A stretch of 64,000 bases of DNA from Nonomuraea glycinis (GTDB lineage Bacteria; Actinomycetota; Actinomycetes; Streptosporangiales; Streptosporangiaceae). The first letter of the stretch is position 1. Every line of letters starts with the position of its first letter. The translations under genes and the position numbers were made by a program. Of the stretch, positions 23,948 through 33,271 are shown piece after piece. The notes beneath the pieces are model-generated. The model was not told the origin of the DNA. It saw only the letters and a list, made by a program, of their open reading frames with translations, and searched no databases. The stretch spans positions 310,001 through 374,000 of the forward strand of contig NZ_BMNK01000006.1 in NCBI RefSeq assembly GCF_014646515.1, given 5' to 3'.

Positions 23948-25536
23948 GCGCGCTGACAGAGCGTCGGGTGACCAGCCGGATCAGAGTGCGAGGCTGGCTG
24001 CGTACCGAGTCGCCTCTGCACGTCGGCGGCCTCGGCCACGACCCGTCCGAACCCCAGTCCATCGCCGTGGACGGAAAGGGCCGGCTGTACGTGCCGGGCA
24101 CCACGCTCGCCGGAGTACTGCGGGCCTGGTGCCGCGGCGCGGGCGGGACCTCCACCGCGATGGACGAGCTGTGGGGGTACGCCCCCGAGGAGGGCGATGA
24201 CGGTCAGGCCAGCCGGGTGATCGTCGCGGACGCGCTGGTGGCCGACACGACGGCGACCGACGAGCGTGGCGTTCCGGTGGATCCTCTTGAGCCCGATGCT
24301 CTGGAGTTCCGGCCGTCCGTGGGCATCGACCGGGTGACCGGCGCGGCGGCGCCGGAGTTCCTGTACGGCAGGCACGTCGTCCCCATCGGCTGTTACCTGC
24401 GGCTGGAGCTCGTCATCGAGTCGAGGGATGCCGCCGACCGTGATGAGGCCCTGCTGGGGGCGTTGCTGGGCGCGCTCAGCGGACAACAGGTCCGCCTCGG
24501 CGCGGCGACCAGCAAAGGGCTCGGCTCGGTACGGCTGCTGGACGACCCGCTTGACGTGGTCGTCGACCGGTTCGACTCTCCTGAAGGGCTCCTGGCCGTA
24601 CTGCGGAACGATCCCTCCAGGCAACGGACGGTCGCCTCACTGCGCTCAACATCATTGGAGCTGCCGGAGCGCCGGCGCATTCTCGACGTACGGATCGCGT
24701 GGACTCCCACCGCGCCGGTCATGGTGCGCTCCGGCGCCGACGGGCTGTTCGTCGACACCATGCCCCTGACCACCCGGATCGACGGACGACATCTCACGCT
24801 GGTGCTGCCGGGCTCATCGATCAAGGGGATGCTGCGTACGCATGCCGAGTTGGTCGAGCGCACCGTACGAGGCATTCCCGCGCCTTCGGCCCTGCCTGGC
24901 GAATCGGCCGCTAAACACAGTGCAGCGTTCCGAGCACAGCTCGACCAGCTCTGTGCGGTACGCACGCTGTTCGGCGCGGCACGAGACGACGCTGGCAGCA
25001 GGGGAGCGGGAGCGTTGCGTGCGGAGGAATGCCTGGCCGACGTGACCATCCCCCAAGAGCTGTGGGCGAAGGTGACGGGATTCGACGAGGAGACCGGGCC
25101 TTCGGAAGGTGACCAGTCGCCCTCGATGCCGGAGCAGGTCCGTGACCGTCTGGCAGACCTGGGGCTGGAACGCTCGGACCACGTCGCGCTCGACCGATGG
25201 ACCGGAGGCGCGTCGGACGGACGGCTGTTCAGCGTGCTGGAGCCGTACAACGTGCGATGGGAGCCGATCCGGCTCTCCGTGGACCTCACTCGCCTCGACA
25301 CGGCGGAGAACATCGGTCTCGCCTTGCTGCTCTTCGTCCTCCGCGACCTGGCGGAGGGCCGGATCGCCATCGGCGCGGCCACCAACCGCGGGTTCGGTGA
25401 CGTGGAGGTCCTCGACATCAAGTTGACCGGCGGCCCGTGGCCGGATCAGGTGTCGCTCGCCAACGCCCTCACCGGATCCACAGCCTCTGCCCTGTCCGAG
25501 GCGTGGGCCGTGTACCTCGCGCAGGAGGCATCATGA
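23944..25536 (+). CDS. Cas7-Cas7 (Cas7-2x) fusion, type III-D backbone
   Basis: 530 residues with two RAMP units. The first has TESPLHVGGLG, VPGTTLAGVLRAWC and a glycine-rich end GAATSKGLGSVRL. The second has MVRSGADGLFVDTMPL, LPGSSIKGMLRTHAE and GAATNRGFGDVEV. The parallel motifs about 300 residues apart show a tandem Cas7 duplication in one chain. Such proteins cover two crRNA segments in the III-Dv complex and cut target RNA between them. Overlaps its neighbours by 4 bp on both sides. Confidence 0.85.
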   Translation: MSALTERRVTSRIRVRGWLRTESPLHVGGLGHDPSEPQSIAVDGKGRLYVPGTTLAGVLRAWCRGAGGTSTAMDELWGYAPEEGDDGQASRVIVADALVADTTATDERGVPVDPLEPDALEFRPSVGIDRVTGAAAPEFLYGRHVVPIGCYLRLELVIESRDAADRDEALLGALLGALSGQQVRLGAATSKGLGSVRLLDDPLDVVVDRFDSPEGLLAVLRNDPSRQRTVASLRSTSLELPERRRILDVRIAWTPTAPVMVRSGADGLFVDTMPLTTRIDGRHLTLVLPGSSIKGMLRTHAELVERTVRGIPAPSALPGESAAKHSAAFRAQLDQLCAVRTLFGAARDDAGSRGAGALRAEECLADVTIPQELWAKVTGFDEETGPSEGDQSPSMPEQVRDRLADLGLERSDHVALDRWTGGASDGRLFSVLEPYNVRWEPIRLSVDLTRLDTAENIGLALLLFVLRDLAEGRIAIGAATNRGFGDVEVLDIKLTGGPWPDQVSLANALTGSTASALSEAWAVYLAQEAS

Positions 25537-26081
25537 CCATGCTCTACACCGCCTACGCCGACGATCTCGCTCTGGGCGAGGCGTTGGCTAAGGCAGGCGT
25601 CGAAGGAGGCTGCGCCCTGCTGACCTCGCCCGCGGCTTACCGCGTCGCCCAGGTCCAGGCTGGTGAGTGCCGGACACCCGCAGGCGCGGTCGACCTGGAC
25701 CCCGTGTTCGAAGCTCGGGTGTTCACACCCCAGGTCGAGCTCCGCTGGGTGGAAAGCGGGCAGCGCGCTGTGGTGCTGGCCGAAGAAGAGCAACTGCTTC
25801 CGTCCACGTTCCCCGGGCGCCTGGAGCCGATGCGGGCTGTGACCACCCTGCCGGTTCACTACCTGGTGTGGGGCAAGGACGCGGCACCTGCGGCAGGATG
25901 GGTGACGCTGCGCTCCAGGCAGGTCGGCACGCTCGCCCTTCCGATGGCCGGCGTGGCAGCGGAGCGGGTACGGCTGGTCGCCCGGGAATACGTCGTCGCC
26001 GATGACCAACACGGCAACGCCTATGTCGCCGAGGAGAGGCTCGTCGGTTTCGAGCCCTATTCAGTGGAAGGACCGGCATGA
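25533..26081 (+). CDS. csx19: CRISPR-associated Csx19, type III-D
   Basis: 182 residues from the ATG overlapping the previous stop. The middle (FEARVFTPQVELRWVESG), the GWVTLRSRQVGTLALP segment and the end (LVAREYVVADDQHGNAYVAEERLVGFEPY, here given as landmarks) follow the Csx19/TIGR03984 pattern. Csx19 is a small accessory subunit found with Cas10 in III-D complexes. Its place between Cas7-2x and Cas7-insertion genes agrees with this. The match is from memory of the family pattern, not from a search. Confidence 0.75.
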   Translation: MTMLYTAYADDLALGEALAKAGVEGGCALLTSPAAYRVAQVQAGECRTPAGAVDLDPVFEARVFTPQVELRWVESGQRAVVLAEEEQLLPSTFPGRLEPMRAVTTLPVHYLVWGKDAAPAAGWVTLRSRQVGTLALPMAGVAAERVRLVAREYVVADDQHGNAYVAEERLVGFEPYSVEGPA

Positions 26082-28300
26082 TGGCCGAAGGCTTTCTCAA
26101 CCCGTACACCTTCGCCCCGGCATTTCCCCGTGACGGACTGCCCAAGCCGCTTCAGGACGGGCCACCGCCTTCCCGGGCTCGCCTGCATCCGGGGCGCTGG
26201 AGCGGTCGCATCGAAGTCGCCTTGACCACCGAAACACCGCTCCTGCTCCTGGATCCGGCGCGGGCGTATCCTCCGTCGAGCGGAGAGGAAGGCCATGACG
26301 TATATCCCGTTCGGCTGCGTGATGGTCGTCCCTATCTGGCGGCGACCGCCGTGAAGGGCATGCTGCGATCAGCCTTCGAGACGGTCACCAACTCGCGCTT
26401 CGGCGTTTTCCACGGGCACGAGGAGCCGCTGGGGTTCCGTCGGGACGCCGGTTTTGCGCTCAAGTTGGTGCCCGTCTGGGTGGCGGGGGACGGCAGGCTG
26501 CTTCGATTCGAAACAGCGCTCCTGGAGATGTACGACAAGCAAGGCAAGCAACTCGTTCAGCGCCCGCCGGCTCACATGCAGCGCGTTCGCGCCATCATCA
26601 AACGCGGAAAATTGAACCGGATGGAGGTCATCGACTTCGTTCCCAACGCTGACGCCAGAGTCTTGAGAGAGAGGGGGGAAGAGCGGCTGGTCAACGGTAT
26701 CGCCTATATCACCGGGCCGACAATCGAGGGAAAGCGGTTCGAGAGGATCTTTTACCCAGGAATGCCAAAACCTGAACAACTCAAACTTGCGCGCCCCTGG
26801 GCAGAAATCGTCACTGACTGGAACCATCTCATCGCAAGCTACAAGAGCGCGCATCCCCCTGCAGAGCTCTACGAGCGCACGACTGACGATGGCCGCCCGG
26901 CCGACCCCGGTGAACGAATCGGGGAGGGGCCGGGAAAGCTTGCCTGGAGTCCGCACATCCACAATGCCGATCACCAGGAACTCAAGGTCGGCACGGTGTG
27001 CTATGCCCTTGTGCACGAAGAGAGCCGTGAAGTCGAACGGCTTTATCCGGTCCCTATCCCACGCGATGTTTACAATGTCTCCCCCGGCGATCTTCTCGAC
27101 GAATCCCTCGCTCCCACTTTCAACTATGGCAAAATGTCGCCCGCCGATCGTCTGTTCGGCTGGGTCGCTCCTGGCAAGAACGCAGGGAATGCCGGCTATC
27201 GAGGCCGGCTACGCGTCGGTCCAGTGACATGCGACCGCGAGCCAACAGTCATACGCGACCTCTCCCCGGACGGGCTTCCTCTGGCCATCCTCAGCACGCC
27301 CAAGCCACAGCAGGGCCGCTTCTACGTCGCGGAGAGTGCCGCACGCCCCGATCAGCCCGTCAAAGACGGCACCAAGAAGGCCGACATCTACCGCCACGGG
27401 CGCGGACTGCGTGGCCGCAAGATGTACTGGCATCACGCCGGACTGGATGCGGAGCAACACTGGAAGGTGCCGAGCGGAGGCACAGATCCCACCCAGATCG
27501 CGGTCGGCGGACGCTACCGGGAATACCTGCGCCCGCGTACCGCGATCGACGACTCCGCCCCGCTGACGCCCGACCGTAGACGCTTCGCCACCACGTACCC
27601 CGAGCAGCGAGACAGCCAGAACCGTTCGATCGGGGGTTGGGTGCTCCCCGGAACCACATTCCGCTTCACGGTGGAGGTCCGTGACGTCGACGAATACGAA
27701 CTGGGTGCGCTTGCCTGGCTGTTCGATCTCCCGCCCGGTCACTTCCACCGCCTCGGGTTCGGCCGCCCTCTAGGCTTCGGCAGCGTTCGTATGGCCATCG
27801 AACAGGCCGAACTGCATGACGGGTCCGACTACAGGAGGTACTACCAGACGCTCTCCGGAGTACTTCCGGAAAGGGACTGCCGTGCGGTCCTGGACACGGC
27901 GCTTGAGAAGTTCAACGCCCTGGCGGAAGCCTCGCCTGTCCTGAAGACCGTGCACGAGGCGATGCTCGCCGTCTCACGTGGTGTCCCGACTCTGCCGGTC
28001 CACTATCCCCGGGTCCGGCGCGAAGGTCTCGATGTCAGGGCCGCGACACCGCCTGACCCGCGTGGCGTCCAATACAAGTGGTTTACCGCCAACGAACAGC
28101 TGAAAGGTAATGCGAGCGTGCATGGGCGGGGACGTTCGCTGCCACGGCCGGTGGGAAGTGAACCGCCCTTGGAGATCTATATGGACGAGAACGGGAACGC
28201 GTCCGCATCAAGAGATACGGGCGGGCGAAGTCGACCTCGAAACGGGAAAAACGGGCATCAAGAGCGTCGGGCCAATCGTAAGGACCGGAAACAGAACTAG
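26078..28300 (+). CDS. Cas7 with large insertion, type III-Dv
   Basis: 740 residues starting with two ATGs that overlap the csx19 stop. RAMP signatures sit far apart: EVALTTETPLLLLDPARAYPP and YLAATAVKGMLRSAFE near 50-105, and HRLGFGRPLGFGSVRM near 560-580. About 430 residues are inserted between them, and the C-terminus is a charged, basic tail rich in Arg, Lys and Asn. A Cas7 interrupted in this way is the hallmark of III-Dv (III-D2) complexes. DNA for part of the insertion is less GC-rich (31 of 60 bases G or C in 26761-26820). It would bind the 3' part of the crRNA. Confidence 0.8.
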   Translation: MMAEGFLNPYTFAPAFPRDGLPKPLQDGPPPSRARLHPGRWSGRIEVALTTETPLLLLDPARAYPPSSGEEGHDVYPVRLRDGRPYLAATAVKGMLRSAFETVTNSRFGVFHGHEEPLGFRRDAGFALKLVPVWVAGDGRLLRFETALLEMYDKQGKQLVQRPPAHMQRVRAIIKRGKLNRMEVIDFVPNADARVLRERGEERLVNGIAYITGPTIEGKRFERIFYPGMPKPEQLKLARPWAEIVTDWNHLIASYKSAHPPAELYERTTDDGRPADPGERIGEGPGKLAWSPHIHNADHQELKVGTVCYALVHEESREVERLYPVPIPRDVYNVSPGDLLDESLAPTFNYGKMSPADRLFGWVAPGKNAGNAGYRGRLRVGPVTCDREPTVIRDLSPDGLPLAILSTPKPQQGRFYVAESAARPDQPVKDGTKKADIYRHGRGLRGRKMYWHHAGLDAEQHWKVPSGGTDPTQIAVGGRYREYLRPRTAIDDSAPLTPDRRRFATTYPEQRDSQNRSIGGWVLPGTTFRFTVEVRDVDEYELGALAWLFDLPPGHFHRLGFGRPLGFGSVRMAIEQAELHDGSDYRRYYQTLSGVLPERDCRAVLDTALEKFNALAEASPVLKTVHEAMLAVSRGVPTLPVHYPRVRREGLDVRAATPPDPRGVQYKWFTANEQLKGNASVHGRGRSLPRPVGSEPPLEIYMDENGNASASRDTGGRSRPRNGKNGHQERRANRKDRKQN

Positions 28301-28395
28301 TTTTCGATCGCATCCGAATTGTCGGCGGCGGGGGCTAGTCTCATCCAGTTCGCTTCGGTTTCTCTGTCGCGGAGGATGAGATTCCAGACACCCGA

Positions 28396-30600
28396 GTGCT
28401 TTTGGTGCATGCCGTCGGCGACGGAGACCTGGGGTTCGGAGTTCCAGGCTCCGCACCCGACCTCGAAGGCGACCCGGAGGGGGCAGACAAAGATCGTCGC
28501 CCCCTCCGCAAGATCTTCGACGCGATGGCCGCCGGGCTCCGCATCACCGGCATCGTCCTGCTGGGCACCACCAACAGCCGTGGCGCGCATCTCGCCACAT
28601 TCGCCGCCTGCGCCGCGGAGATCAAAGCCGGATTGACCTCGGACGACGGCCTGTGCGGAGCCCGCTTCCCGTCGTCCACCGTCTCTGTGGTCGAAGTCGC
28701 AGGCCCCACCATTCACGACACTTCCGCTGCGCTGTGCGACTGGCTGGATCAGAACCCGGCTTCAGAGCTCCTGGTCACTTGCGGTTCAGGGGCCTTCTCC
28801 CTCAGCGTCGGCGCCGTCTGCGCCGCCCTGGAGACCCATCATCCGGTCCGCATTTTCCACATCGACGCACCGACAGAGCCCTACACACTGAACCAGCCCG
28901 CCGACCCGGACTCGCACCTCAAGTCCTGGCTGTTAAGGCACCGCTTCTGGGATGCGCTCTCCGATGTAGATCCCGTCAACGCACCCCTGTGGCAGATCCT
29001 CGCGGCCCGTCAGGCGGCCGACCCTGGGCTGATGAAACACCTCGCTGCCGGTCAGCCGGAGTGGTCAGGTTCGGCAGGAACGTGGGCGACCGTTCAGGCA
29101 GCCGTGTCCGAGCGCTTCGGCCGGGGCGAGGCCGCCGACTATGGCCTCCTGCGCGCCTGGTACGGCGAACAACTACGCCGCTTCTTCGATGCGGAGAAGG
29201 CCACGTTGGCTCCGGCCACTAGGAGGGAGGTTGAGCGCCTCATCGATGCGCTGGGGACCAGGGTCGCGGAGGATGGGGGTCTGTCCGCGCTCATCCGGCA
29301 GATCGCCAGGTCCATTAACGAGGACCTGGACTCGGCCTGCGTACGGATGATTCGCGACTCGGCCCTGACCGAGCTGTACACCGCCGCCGCCACGCACCGC
29401 GCACACCTGAAACCTGGACAACTCCACCCGGGCCCTCTCCCGCCGACTCTGCTGACGGTCATCGAACGATGGGAGAACGGGGATCGAGCGAACCGGCTCA
29501 TCGCTGATACCGGGCAGACCGCGTGGCCCGTCGTCGGCAGCGGCGACGTCCTCGCCCTTGTCGGAGTCGGCCTCGACCGCGAGGGCGTTGAGGTGGAAGA
29601 CCGGCACACCGCGGAAGTCATCCTCACCGAGCTCTGGAAACGACGGGAGCGATTTCTCCGCCGTGGCATGGCCCGGATCCGCCTACTGGCCAGTCCCGAG
29701 AGTCTCGACCGGGCCCGCCGCATCGCGCGGAAGATCACCATGACTTACGCCGACGTGGACGTCCGTGTGGTGGAAGGCGTCCAGGGAGGGGTCGACCGCG
29801 TCCGTGACACCGTCGTCGACGCCATGAGGGCGGAAGCTCAGCCCACCGGCCGCACCGGATCGGGCAGTCTGCGAGACGTGGACGAGATCGTCCTGTTCCT
29901 CAACCCCGGCCCTCCTCTGACCAACTACGGCATGATCGCCGCAGGAGTGGCATGGTCACTGACAGCCGCGTGTCCCCTGTCGATGATGGAGCTGACCCGC
30001 GTTGGCTCTTCACCGCAGGTAAGAGGGGGTCGTCCGGTACTCGCTCGGCTCGGCGCTGATCGGATGCTGGCGCAGCTTGCCGTAAGCGCCGTCAAACGCC
30101 TCGACCTCCGCACGGCCCGCCGACTGCTGGAACGCGGCTCCGCCCAACTGCGCTCCGTGCTGCCTGCTCTCGAAAGCCTGGAAGTCAACCTGTACGGTGC
30201 CTGTCCACGCATCCCAAGGGGCCCAGACGAGTTCGCCCTTGCCCGGCAGAGGCTGCTCCTCATCGCCCATGTGCACGGCGACCAGCCCGACCTGGCGGCG
30301 TACCTGGCGGTCACAGCGCTCCGGCCGGCCTTGTTCCCCTGGAGTCGCTGGGAAGAGATCCGCGAACCCCGCCCTGCCATCGACAAGCTGTCGCTGCGGG
30401 CCAACCGTTCGGCACACGGCCATGGTCTGGACCGTCGATGGCGTGCTCCTCGTCGCCGGGGTGGCGGCGGTGAAATTCACGAACTTCTGCTGCAAGCCGT
30501 ACGCGAGCTTAAGGGACCGTCTAAAACGGACACAGAACTCATCATGAAGTACAAATCGGTTACAAAAGCACTTGAATTCATATTTCAGGAAGGCGGTTGA
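28396..30600 (+). CDS. Large CARF-like protein with HEPN-like motif, putative type III effector
   Basis: 734 residues from the GTG at 28396. A GGAGG at 28371-28375 is spaced for an ATT at 28381 in the same frame, so the true start may be five codons upstream. The N-terminal Rossmann-like part (VLLVHAVGDGDLG; GIVLLGTTNSRG; LLVTCGSGAFSLSVG) and a second one in the middle (IRLLASPESLDRARRIA; DEIVLFLNPGPPLTNYG) look like two CARF-type domains, which sense cyclic oligoadenylate. Near the end, Arg668 to His674 (RANRSAHG) fits the Rx4-6H signature of HEPN ribonucleases such as Csm6/Csx1. It follows the III-D complex genes by 95 bp. The general class is likely; the exact family is not recognised. Confidence 0.55.
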   Translation: MLLVHAVGDGDLGFGVPGSAPDLEGDPEGADKDRRPLRKIFDAMAAGLRITGIVLLGTTNSRGAHLATFAACAAEIKAGLTSDDGLCGARFPSSTVSVVEVAGPTIHDTSAALCDWLDQNPASELLVTCGSGAFSLSVGAVCAALETHHPVRIFHIDAPTEPYTLNQPADPDSHLKSWLLRHRFWDALSDVDPVNAPLWQILAARQAADPGLMKHLAAGQPEWSGSAGTWATVQAAVSERFGRGEAADYGLLRAWYGEQLRRFFDAEKATLAPATRREVERLIDALGTRVAEDGGLSALIRQIARSINEDLDSACVRMIRDSALTELYTAAATHRAHLKPGQLHPGPLPPTLLTVIERWENGDRANRLIADTGQTAWPVVGSGDVLALVGVGLDREGVEVEDRHTAEVILTELWKRRERFLRRGMARIRLLASPESLDRARRIARKITMTYADVDVRVVEGVQGGVDRVRDTVVDAMRAEAQPTGRTGSGSLRDVDEIVLFLNPGPPLTNYGMIAAGVAWSLTAACPLSMMELTRVGSSPQVRGGRPVLARLGADRMLAQLAVSAVKRLDLRTARRLLERGSAQLRSVLPALESLEVNLYGACPRIPRGPDEFALARQRLLLIAHVHGDQPDLAAYLAVTALRPALFPWSRWEEIREPRPAIDKLSLRANRSAHGHGLDRRWRAPRRRGGGGEIHELLLQAVRELKGPSKTDTELIMKYKSVTKALEFIFQEGG

Positions 30601-30763
30601 CGTGGTGGGAAGGTTCCTGCCAATCTCGTGATGTCCAACGGCGACTGCCAGCGGACCTGAGCGATGCATATCGCTTCTTCTGAGGGTTCCCGAGACTTCG
30701 GGAGCCGATGCCGTCAGAGCGCGTCCCCCGACGCCCTCTGCCGAACTCGGAGGGAGCTTTCGC

Positions 30764-31807
30764 GTGTCCATCGCCGACCTGGGTATCAAGCCCATCGATT
30801 TCTGCTCTTACTTCATTCTCGTTTCCCCCGCGCTTCGCGACGCCGCAGCCCGGCCCCTCCGTCGGGCCCGCCATCGCGGCCGGCCGTGTCAGGGCGTACA
30901 AGCTCCACGTTGGTGCGACGAATGTGAGCAGACCATCGCTGACCTCCTCCTGGAGGGATACAACCGGCTCAGCGACACCATGAGTGGCACCCCGCCACGG
31001 ACGAAGACCGGTGAACCCATCCGGGAAATGGACGCCATCGCGCAGTGGCTGGCCACCCCCCTGACCGCCGAAGAGCTCCATCAGGCCGCCGCTCAGATCC
31101 GCCGCCGCCCAGCGCCGCACGAGCTGCCGTACATCCGTGCCGCCCGGGCGCAGCTCGTGCACTACGAGCTGCGCAGCATCGAAGCGAAAGTGGCCCGAGC
31201 CGATGCCCAAGCCCGCGGCGCCTCCGCGCAACCGGCCCGAGACCTCAAGACAGCGGCCTGGGCGGCACCGCTGCGCACCGACGACCATGAGTTCGAGCTG
31301 CTCCTCAACGCCATCCTGCGCCTGCGGAAGGGCGCCCGTGACCCGCTGGACATCCCCGGCGACCTGATCGATCGCGCCTCCGGCATGGACCGCTCACACG
31401 CGCAGCGCATGCTTCGGAACAAGCTGGAACAGCTTCGCCAGCTACACCCCGCCTTCTACTGCGCCAACGTGGTCACCTACCTGTCCACGACAGAGGAACT
31501 GTCGGCGTCCGCTCAGACCACGGTCTCCGCGCCCGAAGAGTTGATCATCGATCGAGAGAACGCCCACTTCGCTCGTCGAACCCTCACCGCACTCATCGCC
31601 GACCAGGGAGCCCGACAGGCCAAAGACCACTACCGGGCCCTCCTCAGGGCCATTTCGGCGACCGTCCTCCCCAGCGGCCCGCAACTGCTCGCGTGGGTCA
31701 CCCGGCAGTTCAGCATCGACATGAAAGCCGCCGAGACCTTCGTACGAACCCTGATCCGGCTCGCCTGCTCGGCCGGCCTGGACTGGGTGGCCGCAGAGTG
31801 CACATGA
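30764..31807 (+). CDS. Uncharacterised 347-aa protein after the CARF gene
   Basis: GTG start at 30764 with GGAGGG nine bases upstream; 163 bp separate it from the CARF-like gene on the same strand. I do not recognise a family. Visible: an N-terminal CDEC pair (WCDECEQTIADLLL), a stretch of charged helices (residues about 85-160, ELPYIRAARAQLVHYELRSIEAKV), a middle with many Asp/Leu and a helical C-terminus. No membrane helix, Walker motif or nuclease signature is evident. The next feature is the leader of array 4, so it closes the plus-strand type III gene run and may belong to it. The first 40 residues have an unusual composition and the start could be later. Confidence 0.55.
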   Translation: MSIADLGIKPIDFCSYFILVSPALRDAAARPLRRARHRGRPCQGVQAPRWCDECEQTIADLLLEGYNRLSDTMSGTPPRTKTGEPIREMDAIAQWLATPLTAEELHQAAAQIRRRPAPHELPYIRAARAQLVHYELRSIEAKVARADAQARGASAQPARDLKTAAWAAPLRTDDHEFELLLNAILRLRKGARDPLDIPGDLIDRASGMDRSHAQRMLRNKLEQLRQLHPAFYCANVVTYLSTTEELSASAQTTVSAPEELIIDRENAHFARRTLTALIADQGARQAKDHYRALLRAISATVLPSGPQLLAWVTRQFSIDMKAAETFVRTLIRLACSAGLDWVAAECT

Positions 31808-31973
31808 TCTATCGAGGCATCGGGTATCCAACAGGCAGGTGATCGTGGAATGGCAACGCTAACGGCTGAGGTAGGGGAAGATCGTCCTCGGCATCCCGGG
31901 ATAGAAAGCGTATGGGGGGCATATTTCACCGGCAGCTCGAACGTGGTCCCCTCGTGCCTGCTGAGCTGGTTTG

Positions 31974-32075
31974 TGCAGCGAACCTCCGGGGGTTACTGCG
32001 TTACCGGAGGTTCGCTGCAGAATGGCTCAGTAAGCGGGTCCTCTTGCGTAGTCTGGCCTGGGACTTTACTTTGGG
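31974..32075 (+). promoter_or_regulatory. Leader of array 4
   Basis: A perfect 16-bp inverted repeat, TGCAGCGAACCTCCGG and its complement, at 31974-32019 with a 14-nt spacer; then 56 bases ending CTTTACTTTGGG at the first repeat. The stretch from GGTCAG/GCTCAG onward is nearly the same as leader 5, including GGCCTGGGACTTTACTTTGG. Confidence 0.8.
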
Positions 32076-33227
32076 GTCCTCATCGCCCCTGCGAGGGGTC
32101 TCAACACGTCGCCATCAGCCGCAAGACCACCTACCAGCCGCTCGTCCTCATCGCCCCTGCGAGGGGTCTCAACAAGGTCCCCGCCCGGCGGACGCCGCCG
32201 ACCTGCGGTCCTCATCGCCCCTGCGAGGGGTCTCAACCCGGTGATGGTCAGCGGCGCGGTTCCTGCCGTGGCGTCCTCATCGCCCCTGCGAGGGGTCTCA
32301 ACCGGGCTGTCTTGGGCTTGCCCATGCTGATCCTTTCGAGTCCTCATCGCCCCTGCGAGGGGTCTCAACCGCTTGGTGGTGAAGATCCGGAAGCTACCGG
32401 GGGTCCTCATCGCCCCTGCGAGGGGTCTCAACGAGGTGCCCGTGCCGGGCCCGCTCAGCTTGCCCGAGTCCTCATCGCCCCTGCGAGGGGTCTCAACACG
32501 ACCGTGATCGCGCCCTCGGCGTCCTCGCGTGCCCGTCCTCATCGCCCCTGCGAGGGGTCTCAACAGCTTGTCCGAGGCATTCACCGCCATGGCACCCGCG
32601 TCCTCATCGCCCCTGCGAGGGGTCTCAACCCGCAGACGGCGCCGCACGGATGCTTCTTGACCGCGCCGTCCTCATCGCCCCTGCGAGGGGTCTCAACCGC
32701 GCGTGACGGTGGGTAGCGCGCCTACGGCGCGAAGAGTCCTCATCGCCCCTGCGAGGGGTCTCAACACGAGCCTGGGCATGGCGGCGCCGTAGGGGCAGGG
32801 CGTCCTCATCGCCCCTGCGAGGGGCCTCAACCAGGTAGAAGGGCTGACGCCAGGGTGCCGACCAGCTGGTCCTCATCGCCCCCTGCGAGGGGTCTCAACT
32901 ACAACGGCTCAGGACTGGAGGGACCCTCGTCCTTGGTCCTCATCGCCCCTGCGAGTGGTCTCAACCCGTCCTTGACCAGCATCGGCCCGGCCATTATCTG
33001 GTCCTCATCGCCCCTGCGAGGGGTCTCAACACATCCATCTCTTCCTAGCGGGACAGATCGGCAGTCATCCTCATCGCCCCTGCGAGGGGTCTCAACAGGA
33101 AGTGCAGGACCGCGCCGAGTATGGCCACGGTGTCCTCATCGCCCCTGCGAGGGGTCTCAACGGGTGACTTTGCCCCTGTAGTGGTCGGTCACGTTGGGGT
33201 CCTCATCGCCCTGTGAGGTAGCTCAAC
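32076..33227 (+). CRISPR. CRISPR array 4 (18 repeats, 17 spacers)
   Basis: Repeats start at 32076, 32144, 32208, 32273, 32340, 32403, 32468, 32535, 32600, 32668, 32736, 32802, 32869, 32936, 33001, 33067, 33132 and 33199. The first eleven are identical; scattered changes follow (32802 GCCTC; 32869 one extra C; 32936 GAGTGG; 33067 A at base 1), and the last is decayed. Repeats have the GCG hairpin loop. The leader is on the left, so it is transcribed rightward. It is the longest array in the window. Confidence 0.98.
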
Positions 33228-33271
33228 AAGCCGTGAAGATCACGGACAACGGGAATGACGCCGTACTGCTC

